64,000 nucleotides of DNA from Blautia coccoides (GTDB taxonomy: Bacteria; Bacillota; Clostridia; Lachnospirales; Lachnospiraceae), in the NCBI RefSeq assembly GCF_034355335.1, contig NZ_CP136422.1:616001-680000 (forward strand), given 5' to 3'. Shown piece after piece: positions 1 to 8,011 of this stretch. Within the stretch, counting starts at the first letter, position 1. Each line of letters begins with the position of its first letter. Both the position numbers and the translations under genes were made by a program. The notes beneath the pieces were generated by a model, which was not told the DNA's origin, searched no databases, and saw only the letters and a program-made list of their open reading frames with translations.

Positions 1-1
1 C

Positions 2-262
2 TGGACTCAGATAGCAGGGAGCAACAGCGCGGTCTGGACGGAGATGGATCCTGAAGTGGTGGACGCCAGGGATAACGGGGATGGCACCATAACCATGACG
101 GTTGATGTGGTCAGCCCACAGCTAAGAAGTGATAAACTCTTCACCCACCATGTCACCGTGCGCAGGGCGGACGATGAGGACGGTTTTTTATATGTGTCAA
201 ACACTCTGGAGCCAGGCGGACAGGTTCCGCCCTATACACCCCGGACAGCGGCCGGACAGTGA
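2..262 (+). CDS. C-terminal end of an unknown protein (5' truncated by window edge)
   Basis: An open frame enters from the left edge and runs to a TGA at 260-262, about 86 codons. The tail has alternating polar and hydrophobic residues suggesting beta structure and ends in a Pro-rich stretch (VPPYTPRT). An internal ATG at 44 is not needed as a start, because the frame stays open to position 2. I do not recognise the family; it may be the end of an exported or cell-surface protein. The next gene starts 54 bases downstream on the same strand, so the two may be co-transcribed. Confidence 0.5.
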   Translation, partial: WTQIAGSNSAVWTEMDPEVVDARDNGDGTITMTVDVVSPQLRSDKLFTHHVTVRRADDEDGFLYVSNTLEPGGQVPPYTPRTAAGQ

Positions 263-316
263 CAGGAACCGCTTTTCTGCATATACTGACTATGAGAAGA
301 ATCAGTGAGGTTTTTT

Positions 317-697
317 ATGGCAGATAAGAGAGTTGACTCCAGGGATGAGATACTGGGGCAGGAGCGGGTGCTGCAGCAGGATATGCGGCGCCTGCGTGCC
401 AATTATCCGGAGAATGCGGCTTATATCCAGTGCTTTGTGGATGACGCGTGTGACCGTATGGATTATGAGGGCAGCAGGATGTATGATGAACATCCGGATA
501 AATACATGATGCGCAAGGTCTGTGATTCCATTCACAGTCAGATACGCAGAGAAAGCGGAAGGATGGGCGTAGAATCGGGGTTCTGCAGAAGATGCGGCAA
601 TCTTCCGGACGAAGCACTGCAGGATTTGATAGAGGTCCTGTTCTTTAATGAAGTGTACAGACGCAGATGCAGGCGCAGACGCTGCAGAAGATTATAG
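317..697 (+). CDS. Small conserved-looking hypothetical protein, Arg/Cys-rich C-terminus
   Basis: The protein has 126 residues from ATG 317. That start is preferred over the in-frame GTG at 305 because GTGAGG at 305-310 sits about 6 bases upstream of the ATG and looks like its ribosome binding site. The sequence is mostly helical and charged, with many Arg, Asp and Met residues. A Cys pair (FCRRCGN) lies near residue 91, and the C-terminus is a basic RRRCRRRRCRR stretch that could bind nucleic acid or metal. There is no signal peptide or membrane segment. The function is not recognised. Confidence 0.6.
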   Translation: MADKRVDSRDEILGQERVLQQDMRRLRANYPENAAYIQCFVDDACDRMDYEGSRMYDEHPDKYMMRKVCDSIHSQIRRESGRMGVESGFCRRCGNLPDEALQDLIEVLFFNEVYRRRCRRRRCRRL

Positions 698-818
698 TCA
701 GCTTCGGTTCACAAAACTGCAATTTTTGCAGTCTGTGTGCATGCTTTTGCTGCTATGAAGCTGAAAGGCTGAATAGTAACTATTAAACAGCATAAAACTA
801 CACTTGGGGCTTGCGGTT

Positions 819-848
819 TTGTCATAAAACTTTTACAATAGATATGAT
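819..848 (+). promoter_or_regulatory. Sigma-A-like promoter for the methyltransferase gene
   Basis: TTGTCA (819-824), an 18-base spacer and TATGAT (843-848) lie 70 bases upstream of the ATG at 918. Both hexamers are near consensus. Confidence 0.5.
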
Positions 849-881
849 ACTGTAGCTGTGAAAGTACTAAACAGTTACATG

Positions 882-897
882 ATGCTGATATCAGCAT
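882..897. promoter_or_regulatory. Perfect 16-bp palindrome in the leader of the methyltransferase gene
   Basis: ATGCTGATATCAGCAT is a perfect palindrome between the predicted transcription start and the ribosome binding site at 904-912. It may be an operator or a short leader structure; no matching regulator is evident. Confidence 0.35.
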
Positions 898-917
898 ACT
901 GTTTTAGGAGAGAAAAA

Positions 918-2078
918 ATGACAGAACTGGAAAAATTTCTGGATTTATATATAAATGAAGATTTGATCAGGATCATTATCAGCGGCCCCCGTAAAAAAGA
1001 GGGGCCGTCTAAAATACAGATACGCCCTTTATTGCTGAAGGGCCGGGTCATGTATCAGGTTACAAGGACTGTGGGACAGAAAGAGCTTCATGAAAACCAT
1101 GAAAGAGAGGAAGTGCTCTGTCTCACAGACAACTGGATGCAGCAGGATTTCCGCCAGCTTCAACTGGAGGCAAAGGGCATTCAGGGTACAGTTCTTGCCA
1201 GTAAAAAGGGCAGACTTACAATTAAGACTAAGAAAACACAGGGCAGGGAGGATTTTGTTCCCATGCTGACCCACAATCGGCAGAAGAAATATCTGCTGCA
1301 GGAAGGTGTGCCGGTGCCCTATCTGATAGATTTGGGAATTATGAATGAAGCGGGCAGGATCAAGAATGCCCGTTATGATAAATTTAAGCAGCTCAACCGC
1401 TTTTTGGAGTTTATTGAGGATATTCTCCCCAGGCTTCCAAAAGACAGAGAGGTGAATATCATTGATTTTGGGTGCGGCAAATCCTACCTTACATTTGCAA
1501 TGTATCACTATCTGCATGAGCTGAAAGGTTATGATATCCAGGTGATCGGTCTGGATCTGAAGGCTGATGTCATCGAGACATGCAGCCGTCTTGCAGAAAA
1601 ATATCATTACGAAAAACTGCATTTTTATCAGGGAGATATCGCATCCTATGAAGGGTGCAGCCATGTGGATATGGTGGTGACGCTTCATGCCTGTGATACA
1701 GCCACAGATCATGCCCTGGCAAAAGCAGTAAAGTGGGGAGCGTCTGTGATCCTGTCTGTGCCGTGCTGCCAGCATGAGCTGAACCGGCAGATCGCAAATG
1801 ACATCCTGGCCCCTGTGCTTGGATACGGCATATTAAAGGAGCGCTTCGCGGCTATCCTCACAGACGGACTCAGGGCACAGATGCTGGAGAGTGCAGGATA
1901 CGACACGCAGATCCTGGAGTTTATTGATGTGGAGCATACACCCAAGAATCTGCTCATACGAGCAGTGAAAAATGAAAATAAAACAGTCAGCAGACAGCAG
2001 AGACAGGCATGGGAAAAATGCACAGAGGAGTTTCACGCACATCCTACGCTTGCATCACTGTTGTTCTTAGAAGAGTAA
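918..2078 (+). CDS. Class I SAM-dependent methyltransferase, Methyltransf_32 type
   Basis: The product has 386 residues. Start ATG 918 is chosen because TTTAGGAGAG ends about 5 bases upstream; the longer frame from 858 runs through promoter-proximal DNA. Residues 1-150 form an N-terminal region that I do not recognise. The catalytic domain begins near residue 178 with the SAM-binding motif IIDFGCGKSYLTF, then an acidic motif II (VIGLDLKADVIE), VTLHACDTATD, and a late VPCCQHELN motif. The HACDTATD plus PCCQH combination is typical of the Methyltransf_32 family (METTL25/RRNAD1-like), suggesting an RNA or protein substrate; the true substrate is unknown. The TAA stop overlaps the first bases of the repeat element at 2074-2208. 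Confidence 0.8.
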   Translation: MTELEKFLDLYINEDLIRIIISGPRKKEGPSKIQIRPLLLKGRVMYQVTRTVGQKELHENHEREEVLCLTDNWMQQDFRQLQLEAKGIQGTVLASKKGRLTIKTKKTQGREDFVPMLTHNRQKKYLLQEGVPVPYLIDLGIMNEAGRIKNARYDKFKQLNRFLEFIEDILPRLPKDREVNIIDFGCGKSYLTFAMYHYLHELKGYDIQVIGLDLKADVIETCSRLAEKYHYEKLHFYQGDIASYEGCSHVDMVVTLHACDTATDHALAKAVKWGASVILSVPCCQHELNRQIANDILAPVLGYGILKERFAAILTDGLRAQMLESAGYDTQILEFIDVEHTPKNLLIRAVKNENKTVSRQQRQAWEKCTEEFHAHPTLASLLFLEE

Positions 2079-2208
2079 CAGTTCAGACAGGCTGAACTGT
2101 TACTCATCCGGCCATTAAATATCGCTTCGCGATGGACCGGATGCCTGTTGGCACTACCTGTTCATACGGTCAGCGCAGTAAATGCGCAGACCTGGCTGAA
2201 CGGTTACT
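2074..2208. repeat. 135-bp hairpin-chain element with terminal inverted repeats (MITE-like)
   Basis: The ends are imperfect inverted repeats: AGTAACAGTTCAGACAGG at the left and the reverse complement of AGTAACCGTTCAGCCAGG at the right, with two mismatches in 18. Inside are three hairpins: an 11-bp stem at about 2075-2104, a stem around ATCGC-TTC-GCGAT bounded by ATCCGG/CCGGAT (2106-2142), and a GGTC..GCGCA/TGCGC..GACC stem (2168-2192). An 8-bp direct repeat CTTAGAAG occurs at 2066-2073 and 2207-2214, consistent with a target-site duplication. There is no ORF, so mobility would need a transposase in trans. It could also act as a transcription terminator. Confidence 0.55.
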
Positions 2209-2224
2209 TAGAAGGGAACGATAG

Positions 2225-4684
2225 ATGAAAAAGGTATTGACAAAGCTGGGAGTCCTGCTGCTCATATTTATCCTGGGTGTGATAGGGTTCTCCAGTTTTA
2301 TGAATAAAGAGACAACAGATAACAAAATGGATATGGAGGAGGCAACCCTTCCTGTACTTTCCATGATGTACGGAGACCAGGAGATGAACCGTATGTACGG
2401 TTATGCGCAGGAGATGCAGGTGGATTTTATGAGGGACAGCCTGACCCCTGTGGGAACAGATAAGAAAATGACTGTCAGCATCCTGCCATATGACCATAAG
2501 ATAAAAAGCCTTGTCTATGAGGTCAGAACCTCAGACGGCAGCAAGGTGGTGGAAAACGCCAAAATAAAAAATTTTGAAGAGAACGGCAGTGCCAAGACCG
2601 CATCCTTTACACTGGAAAAATCCATTCTGATGAATCAGGAGTATTCCCTGGTCTTCACCCTGAACACGGACAAGGGTTCCTGGCATTATTATACAAGGGT
2701 GATCCAGCGGACAGGCCTGAACGCTGACAAATACCTGGAGTTTGTACAGAGCTTTTCCTCCAAGACATTCAGCAAGGACAATACTGGTGAGCTGAGGACC
2801 TATCTGGAGTCAGACGAAACCGCAGTGAACAACAGCTTTACCAATGTAAATATCCATTCAAGCGCGGATATGGTCACATGGGGAAGTCTTGCCCCTGTTA
2901 TCAGCAGAAAAGGTGTACCCACCATCAAGGACATCAACGAGACAACAGGAAGCCTGACCTTAACCTACTACATCACAGCAAAGGATGAGGAGGGATATGA
3001 GGAATACTATCAGGTGGATGAATTTTACCGTATGCGGTATGGGGATACCAGAGTCATGCTTCTGGATTTTAACCGGTCTGCAAAGCAGATCTTTACAGGA
3101 AACGAGGTGTCTGTGGCCTCAGGCAAGATCAATCTGGGCGTCACGTCAAAGTCTGTCCAGTTTGTGACCAGCCAGGCCGGAAATGTTCTGGCTTTTGTGC
3201 AGCAAGGGGACTTGTGGTCATACAATATCAGCACCAATAAGATGACCCAGGTTTTCAGCTTCAGGGAAGGCCGGGATACAGATGACAGATATGATTACTC
3301 CATGCATGATTTCAAGATCGTGAGAGTGGAGGAAAATGGTGATATGGACTTTGTGTTCTACGGATATATGAACAGGGGAGAGCATGAGGGCTATACAGGA
3401 ACGTGTGTATATCACTATTACAGTGAACAGAACGTGCTGGAAGAAAAGTTTTTCCTTCCAACTACCAAATCTTATGAATTTATGAAGCGGGATGTGGAAA
3501 TCCTTTCTTATGTGAGCACAGATGAACTGCTGTATCTCATGCTTGACGGCAGCCTGTATCAAATCAATATGCAGGATAAGACCTATCAGATCGTGAAAGA
3601 AGATATCGCGAAGGACTGTTTTGTGGCGTCCAATACCAACCGTCATGTGGCGTGGATGGAGGAGATGGACCCTCTTCAGACTACTCATATCACCTTTATG
3701 GATTTGGAGACCGGGGAGCAGAAAAGCATTGCGGCAGATGAGGGGACAAAGATAAGAGCCTTTGGATTTATCAATGAGGATCTGGTCTACGGTACCGCCC
3801 GGGACGGAGACATTGTGGTAGATGCCACCGGAAGTCTGCGCTATGCCATGCATGAAGTGAAGATCCAGAATTTTTCAGGCAAGCTCGTGAAAGACTATAT
3901 GCAGGATGGAGTTTACATCATGGATGTGGATATCCAGCAGGGACTTCTGGAACTGAAGCAGGCCCAGTGGAATGTTGACCAGTATACTGATATACCCAGC
4001 GAGCACATTATGAACAATGTGAAGAATGCGGAAGATGAAGTTATCTCCATTGCCACCACCACAACTGTGCGCCAGGCAAATATCACAAGGCTGATATTTT
4101 CCGAGGACAGCAGGAATAAGAATCCGCTCAGGATGGAGACAAAGCTCATGGTAAATAAGAACGACACTGTTCTGAACATGGACTTGAAGGAGAAGGCTCA
4201 GGATGGCTATTATGTCTATGCAAAAGGAGGACTGGCCGATATCTTCAGCACTCCGGCACAGGCTATCCGGGCAGCAGATGACATGATGGGCGTTGTTCTG
4301 AACCGTTCCCAGCAGTATGTGTGGGAGAGAGGAAACCAGAAGACAAAGGTAACCCTGAATCTGGATGACATACCGGAAGGATTCCGTTCAGCCTCCCTTG
4401 ATACGGCGGCTCTGCAGGAAAGTCTTGGTGACGCCGGGACTGTACTGGATCTGACAGGATGCACGCTGGAACAGGTACTCTATCAGGTAAGTGCCCAGAG
4501 ACCGGTCATCGTGTCACTGGGAGAAAATGACAACCGGGTCATAGTTGGATATGACGGTTATAATACGCTGCTGTATGATCCGGCAACCGGAGAGACAAAG
4601 TATAAAGGACTGGGTGACAGCACCAGGGAATTTGAGGCAGCAGGAAACAGATTCATCAGTTATATAGAGACACTGCCGGAGTAA
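2225..4684 (+). CDS. Large exported/membrane-anchored protein, propeller-like body, C39-like C-terminus
   Basis: The product has 819 residues. An N-terminal hydrophobic segment (about residues 7-25, LGVLLLIFILGVIGFSSF) is an uncleaved anchor or signal peptide, so the rest should be outside the cell. The middle (about 300-600) has repeated beta-rich blocks resembling a WD40/TolB-type propeller, for example DLWSYNISTNKMTQVF and SLYQINMQDKTYQIV. The last 90 residues (GCTLEQVLYQVSAQRPVIVS ... VIVGYDGYNTLLYDPATGE) resemble the C39-like/papain-like fold with its His-Asp half. An obvious catalytic Cys is not placed as in active peptidases, so activity is doubtful. A ribosome binding site (AGAAGGGAACG) precedes ATG 2225. 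The function is unknown; a cell-envelope role is inferred. Confidence 0.6.
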   Translation: MKKVLTKLGVLLLIFILGVIGFSSFMNKETTDNKMDMEEATLPVLSMMYGDQEMNRMYGYAQEMQVDFMRDSLTPVGTDKKMTVSILPYDHKIKSLVYEVRTSDGSKVVENAKIKNFEENGSAKTASFTLEKSILMNQEYSLVFTLNTDKGSWHYYTRVIQRTGLNADKYLEFVQSFSSKTFSKDNTGELRTYLESDETAVNNSFTNVNIHSSADMVTWGSLAPVISRKGVPTIKDINETTGSLTLTYYITAKDEEGYEEYYQVDEFYRMRYGDTRVMLLDFNRSAKQIFTGNEVSVASGKINLGVTSKSVQFVTSQAGNVLAFVQQGDLWSYNISTNKMTQVFSFREGRDTDDRYDYSMHDFKIVRVEENGDMDFVFYGYMNRGEHEGYTGTCVYHYYSEQNVLEEKFFLPTTKSYEFMKRDVEILSYVSTDELLYLMLDGSLYQINMQDKTYQIVKEDIAKDCFVASNTNRHVAWMEEMDPLQTTHITFMDLETGEQKSIAADEGTKIRAFGFINEDLVYGTARDGDIVVDATGSLRYAMHEVKIQNFSGKLVKDYMQDGVYIMDVDIQQGLLELKQAQWNVDQYTDIPSEHIMNNVKNAEDEVISIATTTTVRQANITRLIFSEDSRNKNPLRMETKLMVNKNDTVLNMDLKEKAQDGYYVYAKGGLADIFSTPAQAIRAADDMMGVVLNRSQQYVWERGNQKTKVTLNLDDIPEGFRSASLDTAALQESLGDAGTVLDLTGCTLEQVLYQVSAQRPVIVSLGENDNRVIVGYDGYNTLLYDPATGETKYKGLGDSTREFEAAGNRFISYIETLPE

Positions 4685-4755
4685 GCGGCAGTTATAAAAA
4701 ACGTAGGGATTTGGCGTGCTCTTTATTGTATCCTTACGGGAAGGCAGGATGATTT

Positions 4756-5871
4756 ATGGATGAGAGAATCAAGAAACTGGCTTATGGACTTGTAAATGAT
4801 TCCTGCGGTGTGCAGGCGGGAGAAAAGGTCTATATCCATTATACAGGATATACAACTACAGAGCTGGCAAAGCAGATTATCCGGGAAGTGTACCGGGCAG
4901 GAGGGACTCCTTTTCCGCATTTTACAGACCCCAAGGTTCAGAGAGAGATGCTGCTCCACTGTACCAAAGAGCAGATTGAGCTTATGGCAAAGGTGGACAG
5001 GGAAGAGATGGAGGCTATGGACTGCTATATTGGTGTGCGGGGAGCAGACAACATTACGGAGTTGTCTGATGTTCCCGCGGAAAATATGGCTGTCTATGAC
5101 AAATACTATAATACCCCGGTGCACCATGAAGTGAGGGTGGCTAAAACCAGATGGGTTGTTCTCCGTTATCCGAATGATGCCATGGCACAGTTATCCGGCA
5201 CCAGTACGGAAGCCTTTGAGGACTTTTATTTCGATGTGTGCACCCTGGATTACCGAAAGATGGGAAAAGCCATGGAGGGACTGGTGGAGTACATGCAGCG
5301 TACAGACCGGGTGCGGATCACGGCTCCCGGTACGGAACTGACTTTTTCCATCAAGGATATACCTGTGATCCCGTGCAGCGGTCAGAGCAACATTCCCGAC
5401 GGCGAGGTATTTACAGCACCTGTCCGGGATTCTGTCAATGGAACGATTCGCTACAATGCGGCGTCCTCTTATCAGGGGTTTGTATTTGAGAATGTAACCC
5501 TCACCTTTGAGAACGGAAAGATCATAAAGGCAGAGGCCAACGACACAGAGAGGATCAATGGGATTTTTGATATGGATGAGGGTGCCCGGTATGTGGGAGA
5601 GTTTGCCATAGGGATGAATCCGTTTATCCTGCATCCAATGAAGGATATCCTGTTTGACGAGAAGATCCAGGGTTCCATTCATTTTACACCGGGAAGCTGT
5701 TATGATGACGCGTGGAACGGCAATGTCTCAGCTATCCACTGGGATTTAGTGCTGATCCAGAGACCGGAGTACGGCGGCGGGGAGATTTATTTTGATGATG
5801 TGCTCATACGGAAGGACGGGCGCTTTGTGGTCCCTGAACTGGAAGCGCTGAATCCGGAGAACCTTAAATAG
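4756..5871 (+). CDS. M29-family aminopeptidase (thermophilic metalloprotease family)
   Basis: The product has 371 residues and is cytoplasmic. The sequence matches the M29 aminopeptidase pattern: N-terminal QAGEKVYIHYTG, a central NIPDGEVFTAPV block whose Glu is a metal ligand, then YVGEFAIGMNP, and a C-terminal GSCYDDAWNGNVSAIHWDLV block with His and Asp ligands. These enzymes remove N-terminal amino acids from peptides using a dinuclear metal centre. Members are usually about 370-410 residues, so this is full length at the short end. It probably stands alone: 71 bases separate it from the exported protein upstream, and the next gene is 193 bases downstream. Confidence 0.88.
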   Translation: MDERIKKLAYGLVNDSCGVQAGEKVYIHYTGYTTTELAKQIIREVYRAGGTPFPHFTDPKVQREMLLHCTKEQIELMAKVDREEMEAMDCYIGVRGADNITELSDVPAENMAVYDKYYNTPVHHEVRVAKTRWVVLRYPNDAMAQLSGTSTEAFEDFYFDVCTLDYRKMGKAMEGLVEYMQRTDRVRITAPGTELTFSIKDIPVIPCSGQSNIPDGEVFTAPVRDSVNGTIRYNAASSYQGFVFENVTLTFENGKIIKAEANDTERINGIFDMDEGARYVGEFAIGMNPFILHPMKDILFDEKIQGSIHFTPGSCYDDAWNGNVSAIHWDLVLIQRPEYGGGEIYFDDVLIRKDGRFVVPELEALNPENLK

Positions 5872-6064
5872 AAAAAAGACGGTATTAAGACAAGGGATAT
5901 GGAATATCTGGTCAGGACTTTTAATGTTCGGAGCAGGTGTTCCATATCCCTTTCTGCCAATTTTGCTGTCGGCATGGGGTCTATATTGGCGCTGCCAGTT
6001 TTCACATCTGCCGCGCTGTTGAAAGTGGGCGGAGGAAAAACAGAGGGGGATAGGAAGGATGCAG

Positions 6065-6934
6065 ATGAAAAAGAGAAAAATCCTGGTTTTGGCCGCAGTT
6101 TTGGCAGTCCTGTTTCTCACTGCGGGCTGTGGGGAGACGGGACAGGGAAAGCAGGAAAATCTAAAGGGAAATATGGTGCTGTCCTTTATCAACATCGGCA
6201 AAGGGGACGCATTTTTGATCCAGGTACCGGACGGCGGATACTATATGTGGGATACGGGAAAAGAGGAAGATTATCCGATGGTGGAACGGCTCCTGGACAT
6301 AAAGAAGGTGGAGCGTCTGGATGGGGTTTTCCTCTCTCATGGACATAAGGACCACGCAGGAGGGCTTGAGCTGATAATGGAAAAGTATTCTGTAGAAAAA
6401 GTTTATCTATCAGGAAAAGATGATATCACATATAAAAAAATAAACCCGGAACAGACAGCTTCAGAGTATGGGGCAGAGGTGGTAAAACTGCAGGGGGATG
6501 AAGTTCTCAGCCTTGGAGGAGCCACAGCACAGGTGTGGATCCCCGGAAACAGGGACACGGAAAATGAAAATAATAACTCTATGGTTGTCCGGTGGTCTTT
6601 TAAGGATACATCGTTTCTCATGACAGGAGACATGGAAAAGAAAGAGGAGAAACAGTTCTTGCAGACTTTTGGAGACTGCGGGGCAGATGTTCTGAAGCTG
6701 GGGCACCACGGGGAAAAGGATGCCACATCAAAAGCTCTTCTGGAGGCCGTCATGCCTGTCTATGGGATCATAACGGGGAATGAGGAAGAAAACCCGGATT
6801 CCGTGAACAAAAAGATTGCCAAGAGGTTGAAAAAATACGGGGTGAAAGCATACTATTCAGAAGGGGAACAGACTGCCTGGGATTTCATAGCCGACGGTAC
6901 GTCGGTAAAGGCAGTAAAGGTCATGGATAAATAA
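6065..6934 (+). CDS. ComEC-like metallo-beta-lactamase-fold lipoprotein
   Basis: The product has 289 residues. ATG 6065 is preferred over ATG 6059 because AGGAAGG (6052-6058) lies 6 bases upstream of 6065 but abuts 6059. The N-terminus is a lipoprotein signal with lipobox LTAGC, so the protein is anchored outside the membrane. The mature part shows the MBL metal motif SHGHKDHAGG, a later TGDME (Asp ligand) and LGHHGEKDATS (His ligand), in the order seen in the MBL domain of ComEC/Rec2. The transmembrane competence domain of ComEC is absent. Related stand-alone proteins are annotated as MBL-fold hydrolases, perhaps nucleases or phosphodiesterases; the substrate is not known. It converges with the membrane-protein gene at 6990. 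Confidence 0.85.
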   Translation: MKKRKILVLAAVLAVLFLTAGCGETGQGKQENLKGNMVLSFINIGKGDAFLIQVPDGGYYMWDTGKEEDYPMVERLLDIKKVERLDGVFLSHGHKDHAGGLELIMEKYSVEKVYLSGKDDITYKKINPEQTASEYGAEVVKLQGDEVLSLGGATAQVWIPGNRDTENENNNSMVVRWSFKDTSFLMTGDMEKKEEKQFLQTFGDCGADVLKLGHHGEKDATSKALLEAVMPVYGIITGNEEENPDSVNKKIAKRLKKYGVKAYYSEGEQTAWDFIADGTSVKAVKVMDK

Positions 6935-6937
6935 AAA

Positions 6938-6989
6938 GGGGAAAGTGAAAGAGGAAGAGTGGCTGCACTCTTCCTCTTTCACTTTCCCC
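6938..6989 (-). terminator. Rho-independent terminator with a perfect 23-bp stem
   Basis: Stem arms are 6938-6960 and 6967-6989 with a 6-base loop (6961-6966) and no mismatch. On the minus strand the hairpin is followed by TTTTTATTTAT. It begins at the base after the stop of the minus-strand gene at 6990. On the plus strand there is no T-run. Confidence 0.9.
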
Positions 6990-7436
6990 TCACAGCTTGT
7001 GCATGTAATAAAACGTAAGTCCGGTACCCAGAAGAAGCTGACATATCCCGGCGGCTAAAAGGGTGTAAAAAATAATAATATTGAAGTAACCCGCAATAAT
7101 ACCTGCAAAGATCATGATCACAGAAGTGATGAGCAGCGCCGGCATTCCGGCTTTGGAGCGTATCAGGATCATCCGTTCATCTGTTTCCTTGTTGAAGGAT
7201 TCTCTCAGGCCCCGTTCATCCCTGAGAAGCTTACGGTACTTCATGAGCATAAACAGAGACACAATGGCCAGACCAAGCATAAAGCCTGACTGAAAATCTG
7301 CCAGATGTCTCACATCTGCAGGTATTCCGGTGCGGCCATCCATAATGTAATGTAATAAGGACATGATAAGGTTTAAGAATATAATCAGTCCTAACAATAC
7401 GATTCTTGTTTTTAATGTCTTTTTATATTTTTCCAT
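6990..7436 (-). CDS. Four-helix integral membrane protein paired with an XRE regulator
   Basis: The product has 148 residues with four hydrophobic segments: about 11-31, 50-66, 98-115 and 120-140. The region between the second and third is charged (LRDERGLRESFNKETDERM), giving a basic/acidic cytoplasmic loop. It starts 5 bases after the stop of the XRE gene and is clearly co-transcribed with it. Pairing of a small XRE regulator with a small membrane protein of this layout is common in Firmicutes, where the pair is usually autoregulated. The biochemical role is unknown. A strong terminator directly follows the gene. Confidence 0.75.
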   Translation of the reverse strand: MEKYKKTLKTRIVLLGLIIFLNLIMSLLHYIMDGRTGIPADVRHLADFQSGFMLGLAIVSLFMLMKYRKLLRDERGLRESFNKETDERMILIRSKAGMPALLITSVIMIFAGIIAGYFNIIIFYTLLAAGICQLLLGTGLTFYYMHKL

Positions 7437-7441
7437 AATCT

Positions 7442-7660
7442 TTACTCCTCCTTATTGGCTGCGTCCACATCTGAAAAGTCAAAAACTTCTTCAATGGTCA
7501 GGCCGAAGTAATGTGCTATTTTGTAGGCCAGGACCAGGGAGGCGGTATATTTGCCCACCTCGATGGATGTGATGGTCTGTCTTGTGGTTCCCACTGCGAA
7601 GGCAAGCTCCTCCTGGGAGAGTTTGCGGGCTTTCCGCAGTTCACGTATCTTGGTCTCCAA
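7442..7660 (-). CDS. Small XRE-family helix-turn-helix regulator
   Basis: The product has 72 residues and is nearly all one HTH_3 domain (KIRELRKARKLSQEELAFAV then TTRQTITSIEVGKY), with an acidic tail. The start is a TTG at 7660. The AAAGGAG ribosome site is about 12 bases upstream, slightly long, so an earlier non-standard start is possible. It is expected to bind DNA as a dimer and repress its own operon. The 20-bp near-perfect palindrome at 7742-7761, just downstream of the promoter -10 box, is the likely operator. The downstream partner is the membrane protein at 6990-7436. Confidence 0.88.
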   Translation of the reverse strand: METKIRELRKARKLSQEELAFAVGTTRQTITSIEVGKYTASLVLAYKIAHYFGLTIEEVFDFSDVDAANKEE

Positions 7661-7741
7661 TTTCTGTATCAGCTCCTTTGTTTGGAATGCATAACGTGTG
7701 TACTGTCAGCGCAGGGGTGCGCAAAACGGATGGAATTACTT

Positions 7742-7761
7742 TTGCATAGTTAACTTTGCAA
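7742..7761. promoter_or_regulatory. Near-perfect 20-bp palindromic operator for the XRE operon
   Basis: TTGCATAGTTAACTTTGCAA is symmetric except for one base pair. It lies just downstream of the -10 box on the minus strand, covering the expected transcription start. Further TTTGCA half-sites occur at 7778-7783 and 7801-7806, and AGTAAACTTTGCAA (7794-7807) repeats one arm. This arrangement suits autorepression. Confidence 0.65.
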
Positions 7762-7765
7762 TTTT

Positions 7766-7794
7766 AGTATAGCTTGCTTTGCATAAAATGTCAA
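7766..7794 (-). promoter_or_regulatory. Sigma-A promoter of the XRE/membrane-protein operon
   Basis: On the minus strand, TTGACA (7794-7789), a 17-base spacer and TATACT (7771-7766) form a near-consensus promoter pointing at the XRE gene. The leader would be roughly 100 bases. Confidence 0.8.
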
Positions 7795-7872
7795 GTAAAC
7801 TTTGCAAAAGAAAATAAAAAAATATTTTTCCCCTAAATGCAACAAAAGGATGCAAAGGAAACACTATATTTA

Positions 7873-7935
7873 TATAATAAAAAGGGAACAAGCGGTTACT
7901 ATTCATAGAACTGCACTTTCTGCAGAGAGTGCGGG
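7873..7935 (+). promoter_or_regulatory. Possible -10 box and palindrome upstream of the ECF sigma gene
   Basis: TATAAT at 7873-7878 has only a weak -35 (ATGCAA, 7850-7855). An imperfect 20-bp palindrome with one wobble pair, GCACTTTCTGCAGAGAGTGC, lies at 7916-7935 in the leader. The rest of the gap between the XRE and sigma genes (7661-8011) holds the XRE promoter and operator described separately and nothing else I can support. Confidence 0.3.
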
Positions 7936-8011
7936 CAGTAACAACAACCGGTATGAGGGATGCCGCGTACAGATAAGAAGGAATGTATGAAAGAGAAAGG
8001 GAGGTGGCGGC

